A stretch of 64,000 nt of DNA from a bacterium (GCA_029933125.1 JAOZOU010000003.1:186001-250000), one strand, 5' to 3'. Shown: positions 17,089 to 25,974, counted from the stretch's first letter. Notes: a model not told the origin generated them from the sequence alone. Made by a program: numbers and translations.

Positions 17089-17864
17089 ACAGCAAGGGAC
17101 GAAAACCCATCATAGCTGGCAATTGGAAGATGAACAAGACCCTCGAGGAAGCTAAAAAGCTGGCAATCGAGGTTAAGAACAATACGCTTGCTAGGGCTCC
17201 AGAGGTTGAAGTTGTTATCTGCCCTCCTTTTACTGCTCTTACTGAGGTCGCGAGTATCATAAAGGGTAGCCATGTGAAGCTGGGTGCTCAGAATTGCCAT
17301 TGGAAGGATAGCGGGGCATTCACTGGAGAGATATCACCGATTATGCTCAAGGATGTAGGATGCGAGTATGTTATTGTCGGGCATTCGGAGAGGCGTCAGT
17401 ACTTCGGCGAGACTGATGAAATTGTCTCCATGAAAGCCAAGGCTGCTCTTGCCCATGGCCTCTCTCCCATAGTTTGTGTTGGAGAGCATCTGGAACACCG
17501 TGAGAAAGGTATGACCAAGGATATCATTCGGGGTCAAGTCATCGGATCTCTGCGTGGAATAGAGGCAGAGGAAATCCTCAGAGCAGTGGTGGCCTATGAG
17601 CCTGTTTGGGCTATAGGCACAGGCAAGACGGCTACACCTGAGCAAGCACAGGAGGTTCACGCCTTCGTTCGCAATCTTCTCATCGATCTCTATGGATTGG
17701 AGGTTGCATTAAAGGTGAGAATTCAGTATGGTGGTAGTGTTAAGCCTGCTAACATTGCTGCATTGATGTCTGAGGTTGATATAGACGGTGCACTTGTTGG
17801 CGGTGCTAGTCTAGAGGCAATTCAGTTTGCCGAAATAGTATCCTATGAGGCGAAGGGTAAGTAG
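17085..17864 (+). CDS. tpiA: Triosephosphate isomerase
   Basis: A 259-residue TIM barrel with the opening AGNWKMNKT, catalytic His100 in VGHSERR and Glu172 in AYEPVWAIGTGKTATPEQ, and the phosphate loops GGSVKPAN and GGASLE. It overlaps pgk by four bases and directly abuts secG, a frequent arrangement in bacteria. Confidence 0.96.
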   Translation: MNSKGRKPIIAGNWKMNKTLEEAKKLAIEVKNNTLARAPEVEVVICPPFTALTEVASIIKGSHVKLGAQNCHWKDSGAFTGEISPIMLKDVGCEYVIVGHSERRQYFGETDEIVSMKAKAALAHGLSPIVCVGEHLEHREKGMTKDIIRGQVIGSLRGIEAEEILRAVVAYEPVWAIGTGKTATPEQAQEVHAFVRNLLIDLYGLEVALKVRIQYGGSVKPANIAALMSEVDIDGALVGGASLEAIQFAEIVSYEAKGK

Positions 17865-18236
17865 ATGCTGGGTATTCTTACAGTCCTTCATGTGATAGTT
17901 TGTGTCAGCTTGATTATTGTCGTCTTGCTCCAGAGTGGGAGAGGAACGGGACTGGCGAGTGTATTTGGTGGGGGTGGTGGTGGAGCAATAGTTGGCGGTA
18001 AAGGCTTTGGAGGCATTCTTGCTAAGGCAACAGCCTTTTTGGCGGTTGCCTTCATGCTGACCTCCATTGCGCTCACTGTTGTTCCCAGGGGGGGAGGCGA
18101 GGGGAGTATTCTTCTCGAAGAGCAGTCAGGCGCGCCAGCTGCTGAGGCACCTGAGCAGCAGCCTCAGCCAAGGGATGCTCAGCCGAGCCCTGGCGAACCC
18201 AGCCAGGCTCCTGGGGAAAGCCAATCTGGGGAATAG
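17865..18236 (+). CDS. secG: SecG subunit of the Sec translocon
   Basis: A 123-residue membrane protein that starts at the base after the tpiA stop. Two membrane segments (about 2-22 and 48-70) flank a Gly-rich loop (FGGGGGGAIVGGKGFGG) typical of SecG, which assists SecYE and SecA. The C-terminal 45 residues are a hydrophilic Pro/Glu/Gln/Ser-rich tail that most SecG proteins lack; it should lie on the periplasmic side if both segments span. Last gene of the glycolytic operon. Confidence 0.9.
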   Translation: MLGILTVLHVIVCVSLIIVVLLQSGRGTGLASVFGGGGGGAIVGGKGFGGILAKATAFLAVAFMLTSIALTVVPRGGGEGSILLEEQSGAPAAEAPEQQPQPRDAQPSPGEPSQAPGESQSGE

Positions 18237-18245
18237 CGTTTGGGG

Positions 18246-18274
18246 TTGACGATAGACCGGGCTGTGTGTAGCTT
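18246..18274 (+). promoter_or_regulatory. Possible promoter of the tRNA-Leu gene
   Basis: TTGACG (18246-18251), 17 bases, TAGCTT (18269-18274) preceded by TG at 18266-18267. It would start transcription about 18 bases before the tRNA. Confidence 0.4.
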
Positions 18275-18298
18275 AGTAAGCGCCCTAGCGCAACTTAT

Positions 18299-18383
18299 GC
18301 CGGGATGGTGGAACTGGTAGACACGTGCGCTTGAGGGGCGTATGGGTTCGCCCGTGGGGGTTCAAGTCCCCCTCCCGGCACCA
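18299..18383 (+). tRNA. tRNA-Leu (anticodon GAG)
   Basis: Class II tRNA with CCA encoded. Acceptor stem GCCGGGA (18299-18305) pairs with TCCCGGC (18373-18379); discriminator A is at 18380 and CCA at 18381-18383. The anticodon stem TGCGC (18326-18330) pairs with GCGTA (18338-18342) around TTGAGGG, giving anticodon GAG at 18333-18335. The D arm contains the GGTAGACAC typical of tRNA-Leu, there is a long variable arm around TGGGTTCGCCCG, and the T arm is GGGGG-TTCAAGT-CCCCC. The convergent peptidase gene ends at the very next base. Confidence 0.97.
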
Positions 18384-20258
18384 TCACCGATAGAGCGATT
18401 CAAGCTCTTTTATTTTCCCCTCAATGAAGTTGAAACCCGAGGTGAGGACCTGTGGATCTAGCATATCCATGCCAGTATTCTCTAGGATGACCTCAGGAGC
18501 TGGGCGGTCAAATCCTGCTTCGAGCATTGAAATGTACTTATCGACAAAGCCAGGTTCATTAAGGATTTTCTCGACGAAGACAATTGCAAGCGCCTGAGCA
18601 AAAACATAGTTAACATTGTACATGGGAACATCGTAATAGTGGTGGATTAGCGACCACATCCCTTTGTATTCAGGATGCATAGCATAGTAGATGCTGTATG
18701 GTGTTGTCGTCTCATAAGCAAGGCTGTCAAGATCGTCAGCATCTTTTATAGAGCCATTCTCAACACCCTCATAGATTTTGAGCTCCAGATTGGCAAACAT
18801 GTTATTGAGCAGGAGACCTAAGGCATCTTCAAGAAATTGCTCAAGATAATAGGCTTTAAGATCCTTATCCTCAGCCTGACTATAAAGATAATAGCCAATC
18901 ATAAGCTCACTGGTTATTGCAGCCGACTCGGTAAGATATGATGGCCCACTGAAGTAGGTGGGTCTTACGCCTGCATCAGATTCCAGCATATGGTGGACAG
19001 CATGACCACTTTCATGAGCCAATCCACGAACTTCGGATAGGTAACCGTTGTAGGTCTGTGCAAAGAACTGATATGTTCCACCTGGATAGCCGGTTGAGAA
19101 CATCCCCGGCACCCTCTTTTCACCTGTCACAATGTCGAGAAGTCCATTTTGCGGATTAAGTAGTCTTCTAAGGCGAATCATGTATTCTTCACCCATCGGC
19201 TTCATCGCTTCGAGGATTATCTTTCGGGCTTCATCAATTGTGAATCTCGGTTTCTCAAAGTTGGGGGCCTGGACCTGGCGATCCCAGATATAAACTGTAT
19301 CGTAGCCAGTTACAGCCTTTATCCTTGCCTGCCGGACTTTCTCGTATTGTTTTCTCAGATAGGCGTGCTCAGCAATCTTCTCAAAGTAGTTTGCCACATC
19401 ATCGTAGCTCAGGTAGAGATCAAAAAACCTTGAGTCAGGGTAATTGCGAAATCCTCTTATCTGAGCTATCCTGTCGCGCGTTTCAATCGCCTTTATGAGC
19501 GTGAAGGCATAGAGATCGCGTTGTTCAGCCATGCTACGGAAATAGCCGAGCCACGCATCCTTCCTCACCTTGCGATCGTTGCTATTGATGAGAATGCTGT
19601 AGTTAAGATTGACATCCAGCGTGTCTCCGTTGAGAACGATGTCAGGAAAATCCGTTCTGTCTAGGAGTTTCTGATAGAGCTTCTCCGTCCATGCCCCAAG
19701 ATAAGGTGAGAGCGTTGCAAGTAATTCTTCACGAGGCAGATCAAGCGTATGCGGCTTGTAGCGCCGAGCTTCCTCGATTGCAAAAGCATAGAGGCGCAAT
19801 TCAGGCTTCTCGTCAAAGTAGCGTGCAAGCGTTCTATCGTCAAGAGCCTGAGTTTCCGTCTTTAGGAACTGAATTCTGCTCTCGAGGCCACCGGATGTCT
19901 TCTCGAATTTTTCCAGAAAAGCAAAATCATCAGTGTTGATAGCATATCTGAGATAGGCGTAAACCCAAAGCTTCCACCATCTGGGGATAAGAGCATCATT
20001 GAGATAGTATGCTTGATAAAGATTCTCTGCTGAAGAGCTAACCCTGCCCTTGAGGGCTTCGAGCTTACCAATGTCGTCAACCAGAGTCTGAAGATCAGCA
20101 TCAAAGGCTTCGTCATTCGCGTAGAAGTTCTTCTTGAGGTCAAATCTGTAAAGATCTTTCTCATTTGCTGGAATCGGTTCAAAGTCAGAGCTATGAAGCA
20201 GACATGGTGTGAGTGAAAGGATGACAACTGCTAGAGTATAACCCAGAATCTTTCGCAT
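18384..20258 (-). CDS. Secreted M3-family oligoendopeptidase (PepF-like)
   Basis: A 624-residue zinc peptidase. The first 23 or so residues form a signal peptide ([19 protein letters not shown], then LLHSS), so it acts in the periplasm or is a lipoprotein if the Cys at 19 is processed. The body is the all-helical M3 fold with the zinc motif HESGH starting at His415 and the third ligand Glu in the downstream LTESAA segment. M3 enzymes cut short oligopeptides. AAAGGAG lies eight bases before the ATG. Most PepF proteins are cytosolic; export is the odd point. The stop codon abuts the tRNA-Leu gene. Confidence 0.88.
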   Translation of the reverse strand: MRKILGYTLAVVILSLTPCLLHSSDFEPIPANEKDLYRFDLKKNFYANDEAFDADLQTLVDDIGKLEALKGRVSSSAENLYQAYYLNDALIPRWWKLWVYAYLRYAINTDDFAFLEKFEKTSGGLESRIQFLKTETQALDDRTLARYFDEKPELRLYAFAIEEARRYKPHTLDLPREELLATLSPYLGAWTEKLYQKLLDRTDFPDIVLNGDTLDVNLNYSILINSNDRKVRKDAWLGYFRSMAEQRDLYAFTLIKAIETRDRIAQIRGFRNYPDSRFFDLYLSYDDVANYFEKIAEHAYLRKQYEKVRQARIKAVTGYDTVYIWDRQVQAPNFEKPRFTIDEARKIILEAMKPMGEEYMIRLRRLLNPQNGLLDIVTGEKRVPGMFSTGYPGGTYQFFAQTYNGYLSEVRGLAHESGHAVHHMLESDAGVRPTYFSGPSYLTESAAITSELMIGYYLYSQAEDKDLKAYYLEQFLEDALGLLLNNMFANLELKIYEGVENGSIKDADDLDSLAYETTTPYSIYYAMHPEYKGMWSLIHHYYDVPMYNVNYVFAQALAIVFVEKILNEPGFVDKYISMLEAGFDRPAPEVILENTGMDMLDPQVLTSGFNFIEGKIKELESLYR

Positions 20259-20296
20259 CGCTTTCTCCTTTCAGGCCTGGGTAAATCCGTCTCGAT

Positions 20297-20325
20297 AGTC
20301 TATCCAATTCTATCGCTTTGGGCAA
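20297..20325 (-). promoter_or_regulatory. Promoter of the M3 peptidase gene
   Basis: On the minus strand TTGCCC (complement of 20320-20325), 17 bases, TAGACT (complement of 20297-20302). It is divergent from the promoter at 20331. Confidence 0.5.
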
Positions 20326-20330
20326 GTTGT

Positions 20331-20359
20331 TTGACACTTTGGAGGGTTGACAATATCAT
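20331..20359 (+). promoter_or_regulatory. Promoter of the outer-membrane-like protein gene
   Basis: TTGACA (20331-20336), 17 bases, TATCAT (20354-20359), matching 5 of 6 in the -10. A second TTGACA at 20347 has no good -10. Confidence 0.65.
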
Positions 20360-20405
20360 AGATGAGGCTGCTATCTAGCGAAAGAACCTATGAGGAGGCT
20401 AGTCG

Positions 20406-20837
20406 ATGAAAAAGGTTCTATTGGTGATTGGCTTTATTATGATTGGGTGTGTCAGTTCATATGCTTTCGAATTGGGTATGATTGCTGGCGAGCCAACGGG
20501 ATTGAGTGCCGCAATTAGCTTGGGCGGACAAACGATGGCTTGTGCTGCCGCTTGGTCCTTTGAAAATCCAACCGCAGTCCATCTTCATGTTGACGCGATC
20601 TGGAACCTTGGATTGCTCAAGGATTCTCGATCGCATTTCAAGACCTATGGTGGCGTTGGAGGGCGTTTTAAAGCGGTTGACGAGAAGCCCCGGATTGGCC
20701 TGCGTTTGCCCTTTGGGATAAAGGCGGAGAATGAGCGAATTGTTGTCTTCATGGAAATTGCGCCCATCGTGGACCTTGCACCGGCAAGTGTCTTGAGATT
20801 CAATGCAGGTATAGGGCTTAGATATAGATTCAGATGA
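20406..20837 (+). CDS. Small exported beta-rich protein, probably outer membrane
   Basis: A 143-residue protein with a clear signal peptide (about 1-20, cut after YAF or SYA) and then alternating short beta strands with Gly turns, ending in the aromatic RYRFR typical of outer-membrane barrels. The segment GMIAGEPTGLSAAISLG followed by AWSFEN and VHLHVDAIW resembles small proteins of the DUF3996-type barrel family that I have seen in other Gram-negatives; this is recognition by pattern only. AGGAGG lies eight bases before the ATG. It has its own promoter; era follows 54 bases later. Function is unknown; a porin-like or structural envelope role is possible. Confidence 0.65.
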   Translation: MKKVLLVIGFIMIGCVSSYAFELGMIAGEPTGLSAAISLGGQTMACAAAWSFENPTAVHLHVDAIWNLGLLKDSRSHFKTYGGVGGRFKAVDEKPRIGLRLPFGIKAENERIVVFMEIAPIVDLAPASVLRFNAGIGLRYRFR

Positions 20838-20891
20838 TTTTGGTGGCTTGTGCCAAAGTGCCGAAATGGAATCTGAAGAGGTGAAACCTAA

Positions 20892-21803
20892 GTGGTAGAT
20901 GAGGAGAGATCCAATATCGGAAATTTCGTTTGCGGCTATGTTGCAGTTGCGGGCAAGCCTAATGTAGGAAAATCGACACTCGTAAACAGATTCCTTAACT
21001 TCCCCTTATCCATAATTACACCTAAGCCTCAGACAACCAGGCATAAGATCCTCGGCATACTGAGTGAGGATAACTATCAGATAATCTTTCTGGACAGTCC
21101 AGGCATAATGCATCCTAAGTATGCCCTTCAGGAGCTCATGGTGAAAAGTGCTTGGTCTGCTGTCGAGGAGGCAGATATTGTTCTACTCATGGTTGAACCG
21201 TGGCCTCAGGCGGTTGAGGAGATAGGTGATATGGTTGATCGCCTTAAAGCCCTCAACAAAACAACTGTACTGGCGATCAACAAAATCGATCTTGTCCCCA
21301 AGCCCCAACTTCTGCCGTTGATGGACCAATATAGCAAGTGCTACGGACTTGAAGATATAGTGCCGATTTCTGCTCTCAAAGCCGACGGACTTGACAGACT
21401 CAAGCAGGTTTTAATTGCCAAGCTTCCTAAACAGCCACCCTTCTATCCGCCTGAGGAGCTCACAGATCGCCCTCAACGCTTTTTTGTGAGTGAGATAATA
21501 AGGCAAAAAGTTTATGAACACTTTGGAGAAGAGATACCTTATTCCGTGGCGGTCGTCATAGATGAGTTCATCGAGCGCAAGGAGGGGAAGGATTACATCA
21601 AAGCAACCATCGTCTGTGAGCGTGATAGCCAGAAGGCCATCCTTATTGGGAGCAAAGGTGAGGCCATGAAGCGGCTTGGTAGATCAGCGAGGGAAGAGAT
21701 AGAGACCTTCCTCGGAAAAGGTGTCTATCTTGAGCTTGTTGTTGAGGTGCGCCGCAACTGGCGGAAGGATGAGCGAGCTATTAAGCGTCTTGGTCAAGTT
21801 TGA
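20892..21803 (+). CDS. era: GTPase Era
   Basis: A 303-residue GTPase for 16S rRNA 3'-end maturation and 30S assembly. The G1 motif GKPNVGKST, G3 DSPG and G4 NKID are all present. The C-terminal KH domain carries AILIGSKGEAMKRLG and the RRNWRKDE end. Start is GTG 20892 with GAGGTGA upstream. The length is that of the family. Confidence 0.96.
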   Translation: MVDEERSNIGNFVCGYVAVAGKPNVGKSTLVNRFLNFPLSIITPKPQTTRHKILGILSEDNYQIIFLDSPGIMHPKYALQELMVKSAWSAVEEADIVLLMVEPWPQAVEEIGDMVDRLKALNKTTVLAINKIDLVPKPQLLPLMDQYSKCYGLEDIVPISALKADGLDRLKQVLIAKLPKQPPFYPPEELTDRPQRFFVSEIIRQKVYEHFGEEIPYSVAVVIDEFIERKEGKDYIKATIVCERDSQKAILIGSKGEAMKRLGRSAREEIETFLGKGVYLELVVEVRRNWRKDERAIKRLGQV

Positions 21804-21844
21804 TGTGGGAGACAGTTTTGAGAAATTTCCTTGAGCCTATCCTG

Positions 21845-21874
21845 AAAAAGCGGGGGCAGATCACCTGCCCCCGC
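21845..21874 (-). terminator. Intrinsic terminator of mdh
   Basis: A perfect 10-bp stem GCGGGGGCAG (21850-21859) / CTGCCCCCGC (21865-21874) with a 5-base loop. Read on the minus strand it is followed by TTTTTC, so it ends mdh; on the plus strand the T-run is missing, although era could still use the stem. Confidence 0.88.
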
Positions 21875-21883
21875 CCCAACAAA

Positions 21884-22819
21884 TCATAGTTTTGTCTCAG
21901 CGACAGCTTTCTTGACGGCTTCAAGGGAGTTGTTTAGCATAGCCTTCTCTTCGTCTGTCAGCTTGACCTCGAGCACCTTCTCGACACCACCAGCCCCGAT
22001 AATGACGGGTACCCCAATGAAATAGCCCTCTATGCCATATTCGCCTTCACACAGAGCTGCACATGGGAAGACACGCTTCTTGTCCTTGAGATAGGCTTCG
22101 GCCATCGCTATTGCACTTGCTGCGGGGCTGAAATAAGCACTCCCATTCGCCAGGAGCTTGACTATCTCCGTACCTGCCTTTTGGGTGCGCTCGACTATTG
22201 CATCTATCCTTTCCTTTGGAAGAAGCTCGGTCAGAGGTATTCCTCCGACTGTTGCCAGCCTGGGTAGGGGAACCATTGTCGGACCATGGCCACCTAGCAC
22301 TGTTGCAGTAACATCCTCAACTGAAACCCCGAGCTCCATTGCCACGAAAGAACGGAAGCGCGATGTATCGAGAACACCAGCCATCCCTACAACCATGTGT
22401 TTGGAGAAGCCGGTTATTTTGTAAAAGGCATAAACCATAGCGTCGAGGGGATTGGTAAGGATTATGTTAAAGGAGTTGGCTGAGTATTTCTTTATTTGCT
22501 GAGCCACATTGCTAATGATCTTGATATTGGTATCAAGCAGGTCTTCTCTGCTCATACCTGGTTTCCTCGGTAGGCCAGCTGTGACAATGTTCACATCAGT
22601 ATCTTTGATGTCCTCCCAATTACTTGTGCCTGAAAGCTTAGCATCGCAGCCAAGAATTGGTGTGGATTCGGTGATGTCCAGAGCCTTACCCTTTACGAAA
22701 CTTTCCTTCTCCGGTATGTCAACGATTATGATATCGCCCAGCTCCCGCTGTGCAGCAAGGAGAGCAAGAATACCACCTATCTGTCCGCCACCTATTAGCC
22801 CGATTCGCTTGCGAGCCAT
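21884..22819 (-). CDS. mdh: Malate dehydrogenase (LDH-like type)
   Basis: A 311-residue NAD-dependent enzyme. It has GLIGGGQIGG at the start, Asp after the second strand (VDIPE) for NAD, the substrate loop AGLPRKPGMSRED whose Arg rather than Gln predicts malate over lactate, TNPLDAMVYA, and the catalytic His in GGHGPTMVPL. The residue after HG is Pro where Asp is usual. AAAGGAGGTAGA precedes the ATG. It has its own near-consensus promoter and terminator, so it is a single-gene unit. It links oxaloacetate and malate in the TCA cycle or a reductive branch. Confidence 0.92.
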   Translation of the reverse strand: MARKRIGLIGGGQIGGILALLAAQRELGDIIIVDIPEKESFVKGKALDITESTPILGCDAKLSGTSNWEDIKDTDVNIVTAGLPRKPGMSREDLLDTNIKIISNVAQQIKKYSANSFNIILTNPLDAMVYAFYKITGFSKHMVVGMAGVLDTSRFRSFVAMELGVSVEDVTATVLGGHGPTMVPLPRLATVGGIPLTELLPKERIDAIVERTQKAGTEIVKLLANGSAYFSPAASAIAMAEAYLKDKKRVFPCAALCEGEYGIEGYFIGVPVIIGAGGVEKVLEVKLTDEEKAMLNNSLEAVKKAVAETKL

Positions 22820-22870
22820 ATTCTACCTCCTTTCAAACTGCCTAACGCATGAATCCAAAACCTCTGCGGG

Positions 22871-22899
22871 ATTATATCACTCACTTCTCTTATGGTCAA
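22871..22899 (-). promoter_or_regulatory. Promoter of mdh
   Basis: On the minus strand TTGACC (complement of 22894-22899), 17 bases, TATAAT (complement of 22871-22876). The -10 is perfect, the best in the window. Confidence 0.8.
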
Positions 22900-22945
22900 G
22901 CCAAGCGATTTCGGAAAAGCTCACTGCCCAACTGAAGGGCCAGCG

Positions 22946-24151
22946 TCATGTCCTGAAGCGAACGAAGGTAGGACGTGCCACGACGATAAGGCTCGAGATG
23001 ATAAGCGAGACAATTGTTCCAAGTCTAAGCATTGCAATCACACCGAAAATCTCAGCTAACTTTCCAGCGATGAGATTCCCAAAAGGTAGGGGACCGAGAA
23101 ATACGAGAACATATATGCTCATAACCCTTCCTCTATATCTATCTTCAATTGCACTTTGAACAAGAGTGTTCATCGTTGCCGTGAGAGTAATCATTGCCAG
23201 ACCAGTGAGGAAGCAGATAATATAGGCTATTGTCGGAGTTCTTGAGAATGAGAGAGCGAGAAGGCTTAGAGGAAAAGCAAATACTCCGAATGTTGTAAGC
23301 AGTCCCTTGCGACTTATATTGCCGAAGAAGGCTAAAATGAGGGCTGAAATCAAAGCCCCCGCTCCGATTGCCGTCATCATGCCAGCATAGACTCCGGCTT
23401 GTCCTCCCAGTATTCTATCAGCGAAAACTGGGAGAAGCGTTGCGTAGGAAAATGTGAAAAGACTGGCAAGAGCTATTAGGCTTAGGGCTGTCTGAACTAT
23501 CGGATGTCTCCTTACATAGGCAAGTCCTTCGATGAGATCTTCCCACGGACTTCGCTTAGAATCTGTGCGCCTGTTTGGCAAGCGCATTGATAGATAAGCG
23601 AGAATCACAGCCATAAAGGAGATCGCGTTGATGAGGAAGCAACCTCCTATACCCACTGCATAGATGAGGATGCCGGCAAGAGCGGGACCTATAAGGCGTG
23701 CTGAATTGAATGCTGAGGAGTTGAGGGCAATTGCACTCATCAGATCTTCTCCGCCGACCATGTCCTTGAAGAAGCTGTGGCGGGTTGGAGCATCAAAGGA
23801 TTGAGTCGCTCCTAGCAGGGTCCCAAGCAAAACGATATGCCAATATTGAACTTTCCCCGAAAGGGTTAGTGCAGCAAGTACGAAAGCCTGAAACATAGCA
23901 ACCGTCTGCGACGCAACCAGAATTCTTCGTTTGTCAACACGATCGGCCAATACACCGGCAAACAGAGAAAGAAAGAGCACTGGTACGCGAGTTGCGAATC
24001 CAACCAGGCCAAGTGCAAACGCGGAGTCAGTGAGTTGGTAAACGAGCCATCCCTGTGCGACTCGCTGCATCCAGGTACCTGAAAGGGAAGTGAGCTGACC
24101 CACCAGGAAGAGTCGGTAATTTCTGTACTTAAGAGCTCCAAAGCCTTGCAT
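22946..24151 (-). CDS. MFS transporter, EntS/MFS_3-type exporter
   Basis: A 401-residue integral membrane protein with about 12 membrane segments. The N-terminus ALKYRNYRLFLVGQLTSLSGTWMQ, the ADRVDKRR loop between segments 2 and 3, and ATQSFDAPTRHSF are typical of the MFS_3 subgroup that includes the enterobactin exporter EntS and macrolide exporters. Substrate cannot be read. It starts 38 bases after the M42 peptidase stop on the same strand and lacks a clear ribosome site, so it is probably the second gene of that transcript. Loop GRVMSIYVLVFLG near residue 345 matches the family's second repeat. Confidence 0.85.
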   Translation of the reverse strand: MQGFGALKYRNYRLFLVGQLTSLSGTWMQRVAQGWLVYQLTDSAFALGLVGFATRVPVLFLSLFAGVLADRVDKRRILVASQTVAMFQAFVLAALTLSGKVQYWHIVLLGTLLGATQSFDAPTRHSFFKDMVGGEDLMSAIALNSSAFNSARLIGPALAGILIYAVGIGGCFLINAISFMAVILAYLSMRLPNRRTDSKRSPWEDLIEGLAYVRRHPIVQTALSLIALASLFTFSYATLLPVFADRILGGQAGVYAGMMTAIGAGALISALILAFFGNISRKGLLTTFGVFAFPLSLLALSFSRTPTIAYIICFLTGLAMITLTATMNTLVQSAIEDRYRGRVMSIYVLVFLGPLPFGNLIAGKLAEIFGVIAMLRLGTIVSLIISSLIVVARPTFVRFRT

Positions 24152-24189
24152 TTCTAGAGGTCGGGGATGGATTTCCTAAACCAATTGGG

Positions 24190-25248
24190 CTAACCCCAGG
24201 AACCAATGTTCTTAGCAATCAAGATAAGCAGTTTCACTAGGTTGTCGTAGTCAAGGAGGCTCATCACCTCCGTTGGTGAGTGAACATATCGGATTGGCAC
24301 CGCAAGTGGAATCATGGCAACTCCAAATGTTTGAAGAGCTGCTCCATCGGTTGTGCCGCCAGTGATGGCAACCTGCAAAGGGATGCCAGATGATCTTGCA
24401 ATCTCGGTTATATGCTTCATCAAAGCGCGTGAGGCAAAAGCCATACGATCAAACATTCTCAGGACGGGTCCTTCCTGGAGCTTAACCGCTGAGAGGTGGA
24501 AGTCAACCTGAGGCGAGTCGCCTGTTGTGCAGGAATCGATTGCAATTGCAAAGTCCGGGCGTATCTGATTGCCGAGGGCATATGCACCCCTCAGCCCAAG
24601 TTCTTCCTGAACCGACCACGCAAAGGTGAGTTTCGCATTGAGCTTCTCATTGGCAACAGCTTCGAGGGTCTCGAGGAGACTTGCACACCCCATACGGTCG
24701 TCAAAACCACGAGAGGCGATGAGGTCATTAGCCATTACTGAGAAATGTTTCCTCAGTAGCACAGGTGAGAGCTTTGTGATGCCCAGGGCTTCGGTTTCCT
24801 CACGCGATCTCGTACCAATGTCTATGAGGATGTCTTCAGTTTTCACAACCTCACTCATCTCCTTTGCACGATCTTTCATGAGATGGGGAGGCTTCACGCC
24901 TATGACCCCGGGAACAGGGCGAAGTTTCCCATCCGGATAGATATCGACTGTACGTCCGATAAGAATGCGATCGTCAATGCCACCAACTTTGCGAACTCTG
25001 ATATATCCATTGTCCTCAATGTGGCTTACAACAAGCCCAATTTCGTCCATGTGGGCAACGAAAAGAGCATGCTTCTCTCCGCTACCAATTGTTAACGAAA
25101 GATTCCCGAGAGCATCAACTCTTGGTTCTCCATACGCTTTCACTTTCTCTATAAGCCAGTCGCGAACAGCATCTTCCCAACCTGAGATACCAGGTAAGAA
25201 GATAAGCTCACGCAGAACGTCAACGTGCTTTGAGAATTGGGGTCTCAC
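24190..25248 (-). CDS. M42-family aminopeptidase
   Basis: A 352-residue dinuclear metal aminopeptidase of the M42 (glutamyl aminopeptidase/PepA, TET) family, cytosolic. Metal and catalytic residues show in VAHMDEIG, RGFDDRMG, WSVQEELGLRGA and AIDSC, with the last ligand His in VRYVHSPTEV. The start is GTG at 25248, with GGAGGTG about five bases upstream. A longer frame to 25299 is open but contains the promoter, so it is not translated. It is the first gene of a two-gene unit with the MFS transporter. Confidence 0.9.
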   Translation of the reverse strand: MRPQFSKHVDVLRELIFLPGISGWEDAVRDWLIEKVKAYGEPRVDALGNLSLTIGSGEKHALFVAHMDEIGLVVSHIEDNGYIRVRKVGGIDDRILIGRTVDIYPDGKLRPVPGVIGVKPPHLMKDRAKEMSEVVKTEDILIDIGTRSREETEALGITKLSPVLLRKHFSVMANDLIASRGFDDRMGCASLLETLEAVANEKLNAKLTFAWSVQEELGLRGAYALGNQIRPDFAIAIDSCTTGDSPQVDFHLSAVKLQEGPVLRMFDRMAFASRALMKHITEIARSSGIPLQVAITGGTTDGAALQTFGVAMIPLAVPIRYVHSPTEVMSLLDYDNLVKLLILIAKNIGSWG

Positions 25249-25277
25249 CTTTGCACCTCCGTTGTTGATACCCATGC

Positions 25278-25307
25278 ATTCTATTATGTCAAGCGTCACG
25301 CTGTCAA
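25278..25307 (-). promoter_or_regulatory. Promoter of the M42 peptidase-MFS unit
   Basis: On the minus strand TTGACA (complement of 25302-25307), 18 bases, TAGAAT (complement of 25278-25283), 5 of 6 in the -10. It places transcription start just upstream of the GGAGGTG that serves GTG 25248. Confidence 0.65.
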
Positions 25308-25321
25308 TCGCTCGAGGTCTA

Positions 25322-25350
25322 TTGACATGCCTTCTGGATAGCCGTTAAAT
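25322..25350 (+). promoter_or_regulatory. Promoter of the adenosine-specific-kinase-like gene
   Basis: TTGACA (25322-25327), 17 bases, TTAAAT (25345-25350). It is divergent from the M42 promoter, with only 14 bases between the two -35 boxes. Confidence 0.5.
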
Positions 25351-25416
25351 ATTGCTTGGCCTTTGGCCAGGGCTTTGTGATCAAATTGAGCTATCACCGG
25401 AGGAGGTGCTCGCAAT

Positions 25417-25905
25417 ATGGAACTCAAGACTATTCCGGTTGAGCTACCGAGGGATTCAAACATCATTGCAGGCCAGACCCACTTCATAAAAACCGTTGAG
25501 GATCTCTATGAGATACTTTCAGGTTCTGTCCCGAACATCAAGTTTGGGATAGCCTTCTGTGAGGCCTCTCAGGAGCGGCTGGTAAGGTGGGATGGCAACG
25601 ACGAGGAGCTTACAACGGCTGCCATAGAAGCAGCAAGAGCGGTGGGTGCAGGACATTTCTTTGTTATTTTCATCAGAAATGCCTTTCCCATAAATGTGCT
25701 TGGTGCGATCAAGGTGTGTCCGGAAGTTTGTAGTATCTTTTGTGCCACTGCCAATCCTGTGCAATTCATAATTGCTGAAAGTGGTGAGCAGAGGGGGGTT
25801 GTTGGGGTCATGGATGGTATGATACCCAAGGGGGTAGAGAACGCTGAAAACAAGAAGGTGAGAAAGGATTTTCTGAGAAAGATTGGCTATAAAGTCCCTC
25901 TATGA
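25417..25905 (+). CDS. Adenosine-specific kinase family protein (DUF355)
   Basis: A 162-residue cytosolic protein of the PF04008 family, found in archaea and thermophilic or anaerobic bacteria. Family name and the adenosine link come from structural work on an archaeal member; the physiological role is not settled. Recognised from IIAGQTHFIKTVEDL, KFGIAFCEAS, GHFFVIFIRNAFPINVL, CPEVCSIFCATANP and the VVGVMDG end. GGAGGAGG lies upstream of the ATG. It is a monocistronic unit with a divergent promoter and a hairpin after the stop. Confidence 0.8.
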   Translation: MELKTIPVELPRDSNIIAGQTHFIKTVEDLYEILSGSVPNIKFGIAFCEASQERLVRWDGNDEELTTAAIEAARAVGAGHFFVIFIRNAFPINVLGAIKVCPEVCSIFCATANPVQFIIAESGEQRGVVGVMDGMIPKGVENAENKKVRKDFLRKIGYKVPL

Positions 25906-25916
25906 TACTTGAAAGG

Positions 25917-25936
25917 GTGCAGCCCGAAGGCTGCAC
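25917..25936. terminator. Bidirectional hairpin between convergent genes
   Basis: GTGCAGCC (25917-25924) and GGCTGCAC (25929-25936) form a perfect 8-bp stem. The loop is CGAA on the plus strand and the very stable TTCG on the minus strand. T-runs are short on both sides (TCTT, CCTTTC), so it is a plausible but weak terminator for both the upstream gene and asnA. Confidence 0.6.
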
Positions 25937-25974
25937 TCTTCATCTTAGATTCAGGCTCTCGCTTCACAAGAGAG

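Noticed and set aside
20347-20377. Second TTGACA upstream of the outer-membrane-like gene
   Set aside because: No -10 box at acceptable spacing; the TTGACA at 20331 with TATCAT is better.
25249-25299. Longer start of the M42 peptidase
   Set aside because: This segment holds the promoter -10 box and the ribosome site for GTG 25248.
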